This document shows, in pieces, positions 12,972 to 24,394 of a stretch of DNA of 64,000 bases. The notes beneath the pieces are model-generated. The model saw only the letters and a list, made by a program, of their open reading frames with translations, did no database searches and was not told the DNA's origin. The position numbers and the translations under genes were made by a program. The stretch spans positions 82,781,915 to 82,845,914 of the forward strand of contig NC_037668.1 of NCBI RefSeq assembly GCF_003255815.1. The letters run 5' to 3'. Within the stretch, counting starts at the first letter, position 1. Each line of letters starts with the position of its first letter. The DNA is from Theropithecus gelada (taxonomy: Eukaryota; Chordata; Mammalia; Primates; Cercopithecidae).

Positions 12972-13290
12972 GGCCAGGTGCAGTGGCTCACGCCTGTAAT
13001 CCCAGCACTTTTGGAGGCCAAGGCAGGTGGATCACCTGAGCTCAGAAGTTTAAGACCAACCTGGGCAACATGGCGGAACCCCGTCTCTACTAAAAATACC
13101 AAAATTAGCCGGGTGCAGTGGCATGCGCCTGTAGCCTCAGCTACTTGGGAGGCTAAGACAGAACTGCTTGAGCCTGGGAGGTGGAGGTTGCAGTGAGCCG
13201 AGATCGCACCATTGCAGTCCAGTCTGGGTGAGAGAGCGAGACCTTGTCTCAAAACAAAACAAAAACCAAGAAACAAGAAAAGACAAATGT
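12972..13290 (+). repeat. Alu, full length
   Basis: Complete left and right arms with an A-rich, CAAAA-interrupted tail. Confidence 0.93.
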
Positions 13291-13369
13291 GAACAAGTGA
13301 TCAAAGCTGAAGACAAACAAACTGCAAAATGCTGCAAAGAGAGGCTCACTCTCATAAGTGATCCAAGAA

Positions 13370-13745
13370 CTGCAAAATAAAACGAGATACTATTTTTAAC
13401 CCTATCAGATTGGCAAAAATGAAAGAGAGATCCTATTTAGTGTTGGCAAGAATGTAGGGAAAAAGGTGTTCTCACACACCATTGCTGCAAGTAGGCATAA
13501 ATACAGCTCTTCTCGAGGGCTGTTTGGTCATATCTATTAATATTTAATGTGCTCAAACCTTTGTGTAACAAATTCCATTTCTCTGACTCAATCCTACACA
13601 AATATTTGTACAGAAGGACAGGATAAATGTAAGAGAGTCTTAAATCTTAAATGCAATCTTATTTGCTTATAGCAAAACAGTTTATGCAACATAAATGTCA
13701 GTAAGGGCTAAATTAGGCCAATTATTTACATGCAAAAGTGGGATA
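13370..13745 (+). repeat. Old L1-like fragment
   Basis: 'aacgagatactatttttaac', 'cagattggcaaaaatgaaag' and 'ttggcaagaatgtaggg' correspond to the decayed ORF2 C-terminal region of an old L1. Confidence 0.5.
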
Positions 13746-13768
13746 TTACACCATGAAATGAAGACATG

Positions 13769-13796
13769 CACACATACACACACACACACACACACA
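13769..13796 (+). repeat. CA dinucleotide repeat
   Basis: About 12 tandem CA units, with some interruption at the left. Confidence 0.85.
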
Positions 13797-13810
13797 GAGA
13801 AATAGGTCTT

Positions 13811-14463
13811 GGCTAGGTGTGGTGGCTCACACCTGTAATCCCAGTACTTTGGGAGGCTGAGGTGGGAAGACTGCTTGAGGCCAGGAGTTCAAGACTAGCC
13901 TTGGTGACACAGCAAGACCGCATCCCTACAAAAAACTTATAATATTAAAAAATTAACCAGGCCGGGCACAGTGGCTCGCACCTGTAATCCCAGCACTTGG
14001 CTTGGGAGGCCAAGGCAGGGAGATCACCTGAGGTCAAGAGTTTGAGACCAGCCTGGCCAACACAGTGAACTCCATTTCTACTAAAAATACAAAAATTAAG
14101 CAGGTGTGGTGGTGCAAGCCTGTAATCCCAGTGACTCAGGAGGCTGAGGCACGAGAATCGTGTGAACCTAGGAGGCAGACGTTGCAGTGAGCTGAGATCA
14201 CATGCTGTACTCCAGCCTGGGCGACAGAGCGAGACTCCATCTCAAAAAAAAAAAAAAAAAAAAATTAACTGGACATGGTGGCACACACCTGTAGTCCTAG
14301 CTACTTAGGAGGCTAAAGCGGAAGGATTGCTTGAGCCCTGGAGTTCAAGGCTACAGTGAGCTGTGATCGTACCACTGTACTCCAGCCCGGGCTACAGAGA
14401 CCCTGTCTCAAAATAAATAAATAAATAAATAAAATAAAATAAATAAATAAATATAAATAAATA
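13811..14463 (+). repeat. Alu (J-like) split by another Alu, with AAAT tail
   Basis: The left arm (13811-13959) and right arm (14264-14410) of one old Alu are separated by a younger Alu. The tail has become an AAAT/AAATA tetranucleotide tract (14411-14463). Confidence 0.88.
13960..14263 (+). repeat. Alu (S-like) nested in an older Alu
   Basis: Full-length element with an A-tail of about 20. The target sequence AAAAAATTAAC occurs on both sides (13947-13957 and ending at 14269), which is its target-site duplication in the linker of the host Alu. Confidence 0.9.
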
Positions 14464-14614
14464 GGTCTCAAAGAATGCACATAAAACTGTTATACATAAG
14501 TGGTTACATGCTGGTGTAAAGAGATGCACTTTAACTTTTTCTTTATATATTTCAACATTGTTATATGATTTTAAAACTTTAAAAAAATCCACACACAGAA
14601 AGAGGAAATAAATA

Positions 14615-14925
14615 CAGTTGTCTCTCAGTATCCATGGGGTATTTGTTCCAGGATCCCCCAAAATCCATGAATGCTCAAGTCCCTTACATAAAATGATCTA
14701 ATATTTGCATATAACCCTACGCACATGCTCCTGTATACTTTAAATCATCTTTAGATTTCTTATAATACCTAATACAATGTAAATCCTATGTAGCCGTTAA
14801 GGAATAATGACAAGAAAAAAAGTCTGTCCATGTTCAGTTCAGATGAAACCACTCATTGGGAACGCTTTCAATCTGCAGTTGGTTGAATCCACTGATGTGG
14901 AACCCACAGACACAGGGGCGAACTG
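14615..14925. mobile_element. MER2-like Tigger-family non-autonomous DNA transposon
   Basis: Begins 'cagttgtctctcagtatcc' and ends 'gggcgaactg'. The ends form short inverted repeats (cagtt / aactg), and a TA lies on each side (14613-14614, 14926-14927), as expected for Tc1/mariner-type insertion. The internal wording ('gctcaagtcccttacataaaatg', shortened here) is that of MER2. Confidence 0.8.
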
Positions 14926-15160
14926 TATACCAAACACATTAGCAACACTGGCTTTGGGTCATGTTTACAGATAGAGTCTTTTCTTTTCTTTTTACTTGTT
15001 TGTCCTTCCAAGTCTCTTACAATAAGCACAAATCCTTTCTAAATGGAGAAAAAACTGCTAATAAAAATCACATGGTATACATGGAAGGAATGTCAACCTA
15101 GATTCCAAGGCATCAAATCAATTACTCGAATCTTGTGGAAGTTTACATTACCTCTTTTAA

Positions 15161-15199
15161 GTGTTGGGATTACAGGTGTGAGCCACTGTGCCCAGCCTA
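15161..15199 (-). repeat. Tiny Alu head remnant
   Basis: About 39 bases of Alu 5' end in minus orientation ('ggattacaggtgtgagcc'). The flanking words 'attacctctt' and 'aatacctctt' look like a target-site duplication. Confidence 0.7.
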
Positions 15200-15502
15200 C
15201 AATACCTCTTAAAGATGCAGTTTCCTCATCTATAAAATGGGGTTTGCTATAAGGACCAAAGATTACATCCACTAAGAGACAAGCACATTCCAGGCAGGTG
15301 GTAAGGGCAGAGTAGATGAAAGCTTCCATCACTGTCTAAGACATCTATGACAATAGATCCTGTTACCTGTACCCCAGGTGGGTTGACCCAGGCAGCAGCC
15401 TTGAAGAGGTGGCTGCCAGGGTCAGGATGGGGGAACGGGCTCAGTCCCACCACACTCATGCCTCCCTAGTCTTGGTCTGCAGCAGCTGACACCCTGGCTT
15501 AC

Positions 15503-15766
15503 CTTGCTGGGCTCTACTTCATCTGTCATGACCCCTGTCATAATGACGGCCTCATCCAAGGAGTAGAGCAGCCCTTCCACGAAGTGGTTCTCCTGCCGCT
15601 GGGACTCGTGGGTGAACTTGGCACAGATAGCCTCCAAGCCCTGCACTGGCTCGAACCGCAGCTTGACATACTTCTTGGCAGGGATGATGCGGATCTCGGC
15701 AGCCACCAGGAAACCCAGGGTCCCACAGGACCAGGGTACGGCATAGAACAGGTCTGAGTTTTCAGA
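15503..15766 (-). CDS. DHCR24: DHCR24 exon 5 (codons 205-292)
   Basis: 88 codons, starting SENSDLFYAV after acceptor catag and ending TDEVEPSK before donor gtaagc, phase 0 at both ends. It contains the end of the FAD-binding domain (CGTLGFLVAAEIRIIPAK) and the start of the C-terminal half. Two residues differ from human as I remember it: Gln at 246 (FEPVQGLEA, human Arg) and Val at 288 (TDEVEPSK, human Ala). Both look like ordinary species differences. Confidence 0.96.
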
Positions 15767-17784
15767 CTATGAGACAGAATTGATGTGTTGAGAGCTGGAA
15801 CCTTGGGCCCCACATTATGGCATGCAGTCAGTGGGGGGAGCAAAGCCTGGGAGAGTCCCTATTCTCTCACTATCTTGTGTAAACCCAAACAATGAGCTTC
15901 ACAAACTGTGCTTGCTGGGCTTTAGTTTTCTCTCTGCAGCTTCGACATGACATGGAGCCTAATACTGCCCTCTGTCTCAGGGACCCTCACTGAGAAAGCA
16001 TCCTCCTCCTCCCATCTAGGCACAGCCCCTGACCCACAGGCTATTCAGGAAAAAGCTGGGACTGGCACTGCTGCCCAATGACCCACAATGGCAGGGGCAT
16101 TGCCCAAGGGCAGAGGTCCAAGGCCAGGCCTTGACACCCTTAGTGGGTGTCAGGCAATGTAGCTGGGGAACGTTAAAATGCCTCCCTTCTGAACCATAAC
16201 TACAATTTACAAAGCCTTTCCCAGTCCATTGGCTTGTGGGATCCACCCCCGACAGAGTCCAGGGAGAGTGCTGGCACCCCCTTAAGGAAACTGAGTCTCT
16301 GAGAGCTGCCATGACTCAGCGAAGTCTTCCCAGAAAAGTCGGCTGCAGCAATGCCAGGGCTCAGGCAAGACCACCTAACTCCCCAGCCAGTGTTTTCCCT
16401 ACAACACCTCATCTGCTTCCATAAATCAATGTCCAACCTCATCATTTTATTGTTTTGACATATGTCTTGGACACAGACGGCTGCCTTTTCCGTGGCCATT
16501 CTAATTGGGATTCTTTAGTTCTAATAAAGCTCTTTTGCAAAAGTCCAGCCGTGTCTTGCCTTTACTAAGAGGACAGCCCTGTGCAGTCTCCATGAAACCT
16601 GAATGCTCTTGGTGGCGGGCACAGGGAATGCGGCAGGGCAGGAGAGCTGGAGCAAGGAGGTTCTGCAGCAGGCTGGCAGAAGCCTCGGGAGCAGCAGCAC
16701 TAGGCTCACCGATTCCCCCTTGGGCCCGCAGCTAATCACATTCCCCTGGCCATGGCAGTGACAATGACATACTTGCTGCATGCTCAGCTCTATGCAAGGA
16801 GCTTCCCATACAGGACCTACTTATCCCTCTCGACCACGTATTTGTCAGTGAGGAACCTGGGCCTCAGAGAAGGGAAGGAATTCACAAATGTTTGTCTCCT
16901 TTCTCTGCCGATAATAAATAGGTCAAAAGACAGGGCTCCCGCAAGCATTCAGGAAAGTAGAATGAATTGATGTGAATCTTGCTAGGGGTATCTCTCACCC
17001 AAGACCAGTGCTGCCAAGCTGGGAGTCTTTCCCTGGGCCCTCTTCTGTGAAGTGAAGGAGTCTGGTGGCTCCCTGAAATACCTACTTCAACAGGACCGAC
17101 TGTCCCTCCCATCCCAGGGGCCCCTCACACCTGCCAGGACAGATCCAAGGTTATTTAAAGTGTCAATCCTATCTCACCCCTTAGGTAAAACACTTTAAAT
17201 GTTTGAATCCCAGTTTGGGTGGTAGAACTGTCTTTTATTTTTCTAAAACAACTCTCTAATCACTTTTAGTTACCTGATCACATGCTGCATAAAGATGTTT
17301 CAGTCAACAATGGGCCACAGATACATAAGATTATAATGGAGCTGAAAAAGTCCTGTTGCCTAGTGGTATCACGGCTATCGCAGCTGTCCTAATGTCATAC
17401 TCATGTGTTTATGGTAACACTGGTCTAAGCAAACCTACTGTACTGCTAGTTGTATAAAAGTATAGCACATATAATTATGTACACTACATAATAGTTGATA
17501 ATGATAAATGACTCTGTCATTGGTTTATGTATTCACTACACTATATTTTTAATTGTTATTTAGAGTGTACTCTTTCTGCTTATTAAAAAAAAGTTAACTG
17601 TAAACAGCATCAGGCAGGTCCTTCAGGAGGTATTCCAGAAGAAGGCATTGTTGTCAGAAGAGATGACAGCTCCATGTGTTATTGCCCCTGAACAATTTCC
17701 AGTGGGATGAGATGCGGAAGTGGAAGCGTTATTGATAATCTAAACTCTGTGTAGGCCTAAACTAACATGTGTTTATGTCTTGAC

Positions 17785-18077
17785 TTTTTTTCTTTGAGAC
17801 AGGGTCTCGCTCTGCCACCCAGGCTAGAGTGCAGTGGCGTAATCACGGCTCACTGCAATCTCTGCCTCCCAGGCTCAAGTGATCTTCCTGCCTCAGCCTC
17901 CAGAGTAGCTGGAAATACAGGAACACACCACCACGCCCAGCTAATTTTTGTATTATTTGTAGAGACAGGGTTTTGCCATGTTGCCCAGGTTGGTCTCAAA
18001 CTCCTAAGCTCGAGCAGTCCACCTGCCCTGGCCTCCCAAAGTGCTAGTATTACAGGAGTGAGCCACTGCACCTAGCC
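17785..18077 (-). repeat. Alu, full length, minus, inside the Tigger element
   Basis: T-tail at the left, 'gagccactgcacctagcc' at the right. The host transposon continues on both sides. Confidence 0.92.
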
Positions 18078-18256
18078 TTGTGTCTAAGTTTTTAACAAAA
18101 AAAGTTTAACAAGTTTAAAAAAAAAGTTTAAATAGAAAAAAGCTTATAGAATAAATATACAAAGAAAGAAACTATTTTTGTACACCTGTACAATGTGTTT
18201 GCATTTTAAGCTAAGTGTTACTACAAGAGTGTAACGTTTTTAAAAAAGTTTATAAA

Positions 18257-18628
18257 TCCCAGCACTTTGGGAGGCCGAGACGGGCGGATCACGAGGTCAG
18301 GAGATCGAGACCATCCTGGCGAACACGGTGAAACCCCGTCTCTACTAAAAAATACAAAAAACTAGCCGGGCGCGGTGGCGGGCGCTTGTAGTCCCAGCTA
18401 CTCGGGAAGGCTGAGGCAGGAGAATGGCGTAAACCCGGGAGGCGGAGCTTGCAGTGAGCTGAGATCCGGCCACTGCACTCCAGCCTGGGCTACAGAGCGA
18501 GACTCCGTCTCAAAAAAAAAAAAAAAAAAAANNNNNNNNNNNNNNNNNNNNNNNNNNNNNNNNNNNNNNNNNNNNNNNNNNNNNNNNNNNNNNNNNNNNN
18601 NNNNNNNNNNNNNNNNNNNNNNNNNNNN

Positions 18629-18657
<29 letters not shown>
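18257..18657 (+). repeat. AluYR-type, slightly 5' truncated, A-tail contains the gap
   Basis: Starts inside the Alu head (at 'tcccagcactttgg'), so roughly the first 30 bases are missing. It has the right-arm word 'gagctgagatccggcc' of the Old World monkey AluYR group. It is flanked by a duplication AAAAAAGTTTATAAA (18242-18256 and ending at 18666). Insertion is into the Tigger element in DHCR24 intron 4. Confidence 0.9.
18532..18628. other. Assembly gap, 97 N
   Basis: The only run of N in the window. It is flanked by A-runs on both sides (to 18531 and from 18629 to 18657) and lies inside the A-tail of the AluYR at 18257. Both target-site duplications of that Alu are present, so probably only more A-tail is hidden. 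Confidence 0.95.
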
Positions 18658-18661
<4 letters not shown>

Positions 18662-19234
18662 ATAAAGTAAAAATGTTATAGTAAGCTAACAGTAATTTAT
18701 TATTGAAGAAAGCAAATTTCAAAAAATACATTTAGGGTAGTCTAAGTGTATAGTTTATAAAGTCTAAAGTGGTGTACAGTAATGTCCCAGGCCTTCACAT
18801 TCACTCACCACTCACTCACTGACTCACCCAGAGCAACTTCCAGTCCTGCAAGCTCCATGCATGGTAAGTACACTATATAGGTGTACCATTCATCTTTTAT
18901 ATGGTATTTTTACTGTACCTTTTCTAAGTGCAGGTATGTTTAGACACATAAATACCATTGTGTTCTAGCTGCCTACAGTATTGAGCGCAGTACCACGCGG
19001 TGGAGGTCTGTAGCCAAGGAGCAGTAGGCTATCCCACGTAGCCTAGGTGTGAAGTAGGCTATCTCATCTAGGTTTATGTAAGTACACTCTGTTTGCACAA
19101 TCACAAAATTGCCTATAACTTGTTTCTCATAACATATCCCTACTGTTATGTGACACATGACTATACCTCACAGTGTTAAGAAACACAGCTTTGATGTCAA
19201 GGCCTGACTTCCTCCAGAAAGGCAGGATGGCATA

Positions 19235-19455
19235 ATGAATGGCTAAGGGGAGGGACCTGGGAGCCTGATTACTGGGGTCTGAGTCCCAGCTGTGTGACTA
19301 TAGCAAATTTATTAATCTCTCTGAGCTTTAGTTTCCTATTTATAAAATAGGGATCATTAGGTTGTTGAAGGATTACACGCATGTCTTAATATATACATAA
19401 TGCATTTATAACATTGCCCAAGCTCATAAGGGGTATACAAATTTTTGTTATGGAT
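19235..19455 (+). repeat. MIR
   Basis: MIR core seen at 'cccagctgtgtgactatag', 'ctgagctttagtttcct' and 'ttgttgaaggattac'. Confidence 0.75.
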
Positions 19456-19575
19456 ACAGACCCAGACTGAACAGGTATTTGAAATGAAGCACACCTAGAA
19501 GAGCCACCTCCCTGACCTCAGGATCCTTAATGCCCAGAGCAGGCTGGCATGGACGTCTCCCATCGCTGAACTCAC

Positions 19576-19694
19576 CGGAGTGCATCGCACAAAGCTGCCA
19601 TCAGCCAGGACCAGCTCATAGGCAGTGCAGATGTGTTGGAACAGGCCGTACTTGTGGGACGATGACTCGATGCCTGTGCCCATGATCAAGCCCC
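19576..19694 (-). CDS. DHCR24: DHCR24 exon 4 (rest of codon 165 to 204)
   Basis: Completes TVGG and reads LIMGTGIESSSHKYG, the glycine-rich FAD-contacting loop of the PCMH-type domain, then runs to FVRCTP before the donor gtgagt. The acceptor is ctgcag. Length is 119 bases, moving from phase 1 to 0. Glu191 (TAYELVLADG), another position mutated in desmosterolosis, is intact. Confidence 0.96.
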
Positions 19695-20423
19695 CTGCAG
19701 AGACATCACACAAAGTGTCAGTAAGGAGAGCTGTGGGCACAGGGTTGGGAGTGGGTTGGAGCTGGGGGACCTCCTAGCTTGAGGGAGGCATGGTAGGCTA
19801 GCAGAAATGGGGCTGTTGACTTAGGGGAGATTTCCCACCTGTCAATCTAGAGAGCAGGAGAGGGAAGGAGGGGCTTAGATGGGAGCATGAGGGCATCCTT
19901 AGAGGAAGGGGGTGGCGAGCAGACCTTGTCAAGGGTGCTCAAACCTCACCTCTGGCCAGACTCAACCTAGAAATCTTGTGCATTCATCTTGAGATGGACT
20001 TTAATGAAAAGGGAGGTTGAAGGGGTAACAGGAAGCCCTGTCCCATGGGAATAGTTAAAAGAACTGAAGGTGTTTTCCCTAAAGAAGAAGATGCTTTGGG
20101 GGCTATGAATCCTATGGGAGGAGAAGAGAGACTAGATTTATTCTGTGTGTTCCATGGGGTGGAATTGGAGCAACGGGAACAAGTCACAGGGAAGCAGATT
20201 CAAACCAGAAATTAAAAGTGCCTTCTGATAACCTGAGCTGCTCAGAAATGGAACAGCAGGCAGTGAACACCCTGTCATTGGAGCAGGCAAGTAAGAGACA
20301 GAATGACTTCTGTCACAGATGGAATAGCAGCGATTCCAGGACTAGATGGAGGGTGGCCAAGGCCCATCAGCTCCGGTCCTAGGACCGTGTGTCTCTTCTT
20401 GCCCGTTAATATAGGGTCCTCAC
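19695..20423 (-). other. DHCR24: DHCR24 intron 3
   Basis: Short intron of 729 bases between donor gtgagg and acceptor ctgcag. I see no Alu, L1 or LTR in it. Confidence 0.85.
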
Positions 20424-20529
20424 CCACTGTGAGGTCATCAAGCTCAGGCAACACGGGGAGAGTCCAGCCAATGGAGGTCAGCAGGGCAGTCACCTGGCCC
20501 ATGGTTACCAAGGGCTCCACACGGACAAT
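20424..20529 (-). CDS. DHCR24: DHCR24 exon 3 (codons 130-164 and first base of 165)
   Basis: Starts IVRVEPLVTM after a cag acceptor and ends DDLTV plus one base before the donor gtgagg. The 106-base length leaves phase 1, which exon 4 completes as Gly165. It carries the middle of the FAD-binding domain, and Thr163-Val164 open the Gly-rich FAD loop continued in exon 4. No residue differs from the human protein as I remember it. Confidence 0.96.
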
Positions 20530-20853
20530 CTGTTGACACAAGGAAAGAAACCCTGGGTCAAAAGGAGGTTGCCAGGCCCAAGGGGAGCTCCTACACACAG
20601 AAGGTGTCATCTCAAACCTTCCCAAATACTCACTGCAGGGATTCCTATACAGTCTTTACAGGCTCTTTCTAGAACATTGTCTTTAATTACAGGGAATGTG
20701 ATTTCTGGCTCTCGGTTAGCTAGTGTTTAACCTCGCTCTTCAAGTATCTTTATACTAAATATTTGATTTATCCTTTTCTAAATTGCAGGAGAAATACTCA
20801 TTCACTTAAAAGATACAGCAAAAGTGAAGAAGAAAACAGAAATCACCCATCCT

Positions 20854-21142
20854 GGCCAGGCGTGGTGGCTCATATCTGTAATCCCAGCCCTTTGGGAGGC
20901 CAAGGCGGGTGGATCATCTGAGGTCAGGAGTTTGAGACCAGCCTGGCCCACTTGGTGAAACCATTTCTATTAAAAATACAAAAATTAGGCGTGGTAGCGG
21001 GCACCTGTAGTCCCAGCTACTTGGGAGGCTGATGCAGGAGAATCGCTTGAACCCTGGAGGTGGAGGTTGCCGTGAGCCGAGATCTTGCCACTGCACTGCA
21101 GCCTGGGTGACAGAGGGAGACTCCGTCTCAAAAAAAAAAAAA
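20854..21142 (+). repeat. Alu (S-like), full length
   Basis: Flanked by the perfect duplication AATCACCCATCCT (20841-20853 and 21141-21153). Confidence 0.94.
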
Positions 21143-21227
21143 TCACCCATCCTAGTTCTTCAGAGTTACTAATATTAATAACAGAGTGTATTTACTTTTT
21201 TTTTCCCCACACATACTATATTGGTAC

Positions 21228-21675
21228 TGTGAACCCAAAATATCAGAGACAGGTCTCAGTTAATTGAGAAAGTTTATTTTGCCAAGGTTGAGGATGTGCG
21301 CCCATGACACAGCCTCAGTAAGTCCTGACAACATGTCCCCAAGGAGGGTGGGGCACAGTTTGATCTTATACATTTTAGGGAGACAAGAAACATCAATCAA
21401 TATATGTAAGAAGTATATTGGTTCTGTCCAGGAAGGCAGGGACAACTTGAAGCACGGAGAGGGCTCGTGGTCACACGTAGGTAGCAGACAAATGGCCGCA
21501 TTCTTTTCAGTTTCGGATAAGCCTTTCCAAAGGAGCTAATCAGAATGTGCATCTATCTCAGTGAGCAGAGGGAAGACTTTGAATAGAATGCAAAGCAGGT
21601 TTGTCCTGAGCAGTTCCCAGCTTGACTTTCCCCTTATTTTAGTAATTTGGGGGGCCCCAAGATTTTCCTTTCACA
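21228..21675 (-). mobile_element. LTR, class I-like, family unassigned (copy 1)
   Basis: In minus orientation it begins TGTGAAAGG and ends GTTCACA, with a poly(A) signal (aataaa) near 'ggcaaaataaactttct'. It is the same family as the LTR at 45447-45900. The two share long identical words such as 'cacatgt(c/g)' and 'acatatattgattgatg'-type stretches. No convincing target-site duplication is seen, and no internal retroviral sequence adjoins. Confidence 0.75.
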
Positions 21676-21989
21676 CTATTTTGTATGTTTTAACACAACA
21701 CACACAAACAAAAAGCATATCTCATTTTCTATCTTGCCTTTTTAAAATGTAACACTATACTATGACCATCATCTGTTATCATTACACATTCTTGGAACAC
21801 GTGATTTTTTAATGTATACATCCCTTGGACTTCGACTTCTAGCCGAAGTGGAACAACAGGAACCAGATTTACCCTGCTGCCTGAAAAAAAACCTGACAAA
21901 ATATATGAAATAAGAGTTTTCAATGTAGTGGACATAAACAATGAAAGTGAGTGATCCCTCAGAGAGAGGAAACAAACAAGGTGAGCTCT

Positions 21990-22080
21990 GAGGCAGGAGG
22001 ACTGCTTGAGGCCAGGGGTTCGAGACCAGCCAGGACAACACTGCGAGACCTAACAATAAAAAATAAAAAATAAAAAATGA
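21990..22080 (+). repeat. Partial Alu (left arm, mid piece)
   Basis: Contains 'gaggcaggaggactgcttga' to 'acaacactgcgagacc' and a TAAAAAA-type tail. The word GGTGAGCTCT lies just before it and again after the tail (from 22092), which is its target-site duplication. Confidence 0.8.
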
Positions 22081-22199
22081 TTTTAAAAAACGGTGAGCTC
22101 TAGGGATGGCCCATCTAACTGCCTGGAGTTAGGCAGTGCAGGGAGAGAAACCCAGGTGGAGCCCAGTGGACTTTCTAAGAGTTAAAAAGATGGAGGTGA

Positions 22200-22499
22200 G
22201 GCTGGGCATGGTGGCTCATGCCTGTAATCCCAGCACTTTGGGAGACCGAGGTGGGTGGATCACCTGAGGTCAGGAGTTCAAAACCAGCCGGACAACATGG
22301 CAAAAACCTGCCCCTGCTGAAAATACAAAAAATTAGTTGGGCATGGTGGCAGGCATCTGTAATCCCAGCTACTCAGGAGGCTGAGGCAAGAAAATCACTT
22401 GAACCCATGGAGGTTGCAGTGAGCCAAGACTGCACCACTGCACTCCAGCCTGGATGACAGAGCGAGACTCTGTCTCAAAAAAAAAAAAAAAAAAAAAAA
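22200..22499 (+). repeat. Alu (S-like), full length
   Basis: Complete dimer with a tail of about 24 A. Near-identical flanks (gatggaggtga / gatggagatga) mark the duplication. Confidence 0.93.
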
Positions 22500-22708
22500 G
22501 GATGGAGATGAGAGTTTCAGAAGACCAAGGTGAGTAGAGCGTGCAGGATACAGTACTGGAGAGGAGAGAGTTGCACAGAGAAAAAAACTGAAGAAATGGA
22601 AAAGGCGTCCTTGGGAATTCAACTGAGTACTAATCGGTAAATACACGTGAGGCTGTTACCTGAAGCTGAAGCCAGGTAAAAAACTGCCAGAAAAGACAAC
22701 AGGTAATA

Positions 22709-23020
22709 GACTGGGTGTGGTGGCTCATGCCTATAATCCCAGCACTTTGGGAGGCCAAGGCGGGTGGATCGCCTGAGGTTAGTCAGGAGTTTGAGACCAG
22801 CCTGGCCAACATGATGAAACCCCACCTCTACTAAAAAAAAAGCAAAAAATTAGTTGGGCATGGTGGTGGGCGCCTGTAATCCCAGTTACACAGGAAGCTG
22901 AGGCAGGAGAATCACTTGAACCCGGGAGGCGGAGGTTCCAGTGAGCCGAGATTGCACCACTGCACTCTAGCCTAGGCACCAAGAGTGAAACTCCATCTAA
23001 AAATAAAAAACAAAAAAAAG
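22709..23020 (+). repeat. Alu, full length
   Basis: Flanked by AAGACAACAGGTAATAG and, with one change, AAGATAACAGGTAATAG, a 17-base target-site duplication. Confidence 0.93.
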
Positions 23021-23512
23021 ATAACAGGTAATAGTACCAGGGGATCAGACAGGGCAGGAGATAGTGTCTGTTCCCACAAGCCAGACTGGTAACCTGATGA
23101 TTCACAAAGCACTGTGTAGAGTACTCAAAATGATCTTGCCTCATAATTAACTCGAGATTAAATACTGCCCTGGCCCCATCTAAAAAATCAAGACCCAGTG
23201 GGATCAAACTATTTCCAAGTAACATAGCTGCCTCCTAGAGCAAAACTCAAAATTTATAGGAATATAAAAACACCCAGCTCCCCAAAAGGTAAAATGTCAA
23301 GTATCACAATGTCAGAATCCAACAGAATTTTACCAGGCATATAAAGAGGGAGGAAAATTCAACCCACAATGAGAAAAATCAATCAAGACAACAGACCCAG
23401 AACTGACACAGATATTAGAACTAGCGAACAGGAACATCAAAACATTTGTAATAACTATATTTTCTATATTCAAAAATTTAAGTAGAGACATTAAGAATAT
23501 ATTAAAAAGATC

Positions 23513-23824
23513 CAGCCAGGTGCAGTGCCTCACACCTGTAATCCCAGTGCTTTGGGAGGCCAAGGCAGGCAGATCACCTGAGATCAGGAGTTCGAAATCA
23601 GCCTGGCCAACATAGCGAAACCCCGTCTGTACTAAAAATACAAAAAAATTAGCCAGGCGCGGTGGTGCGCACCTGTAATCCCAGCTACTCCAGAGGCTGT
23701 GACAGGAGAATCACTGGAACCCAGGAGGTGGAGGTTGCAGTGAGCCGAAATCACGCCACTGTACCCAGTCCAACCTGGAGGACAGAGCAAGACTCCGTCT
23801 CAAAAAAAAAAAAAAAAAAAAAAA
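23513..23824 (+). repeat. Alu, full length
   Basis: Head 'ccagccaggtgcagtgcctc', complete arms, tail of about 22 A. It is inside the old L1. Confidence 0.92.
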
Positions 23825-24394
23825 TCCAAATCAAACTTCTGGAAATGAAAACCACAGTGTCTGAAATGAAAGACACAATGGATGGCACTAACAGCAAATT
23901 AGAAATTGCAGAAGAAAAGATTAGTTAATTTAAATACACAGCAACAGAAATCATCCAAAATGAGAGAGAGGAAAAATTTTTTAAATGAACAGTGCCTCAG
24001 TGACCTGAGCTGTAGAAGAACTTGAAATGGCCTAATATTATATAGGCCTAGCAGTCTCTAAACTAGATGAGAAAAAGGAGGGGACAGAAAAATAGATGAA
24101 GAAGTAATGGTCCCCAAATTTCCTGATTTGATGAAAAACTATGACAAATTCCAAACAAGAATCATGAAGAAAACTATACCAAAGCACATCATAGTAAAAT
24201 TGCTCAAAACTAATGATAAAAAATTAACATACTTCTAAATAATCCATGAGTCAAAGCAGACATCAAAAGTGAAATCAGAAAGTGTTTTGAACTGAAATAA
24301 AAAGAAAAGAAAACAGAAATTTGTGAGCTGCCTCTAAAACAGTGCTTAGGGGAAAATTTATAGCACTAAACATTTATATTAGAAAAAAAGGCCT

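Larger units (their letters stand above)
10155..15502 (-). other. DHCR24: DHCR24 intron 5
   Basis: Donor gtaagc and acceptor tttcag. Bases 10155-12530 hold mostly non-repetitive sequence plus a TCCC tract. A MIR, old L1-like pieces, an Alu, a nested Alu pair, a MER2-like DNA transposon and a tiny Alu remnant follow up to exon 5. Confidence 0.85.
17301..19162 (-). mobile_element. Tigger-type (Tc1/mariner) DNA transposon, interrupted
   Basis: Left end 'cagtcaacaatgggcc' and right end 'tgacacatgact' match the termini of a common Tigger-family element in reverse orientation. The inside matches its usual wording ('gagcaacttccagtcctgca', 'aggcctaaact'). No transposase frame remains. It is split by a minus Alu (17785-18077) and an AluYR (18257). 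Confidence 0.8.
15767..19575 (-). other. DHCR24: DHCR24 intron 4
   Basis: Donor gtgagt and acceptor catag. The half next to exon 5 (15767-17280) has no repeat I can name. The rest is a Tigger-type DNA transposon with two Alu insertions and the 97-base assembly gap, followed by a MIR (19235-19455). Confidence 0.85.

Noticed and set aside
22779..23225. 148-codon minus-strand frame
   Set aside because: Runs through an antisense Alu ('LECSGAISAHWNLRLPGSSD' type wording), which gives such frames throughout the window.
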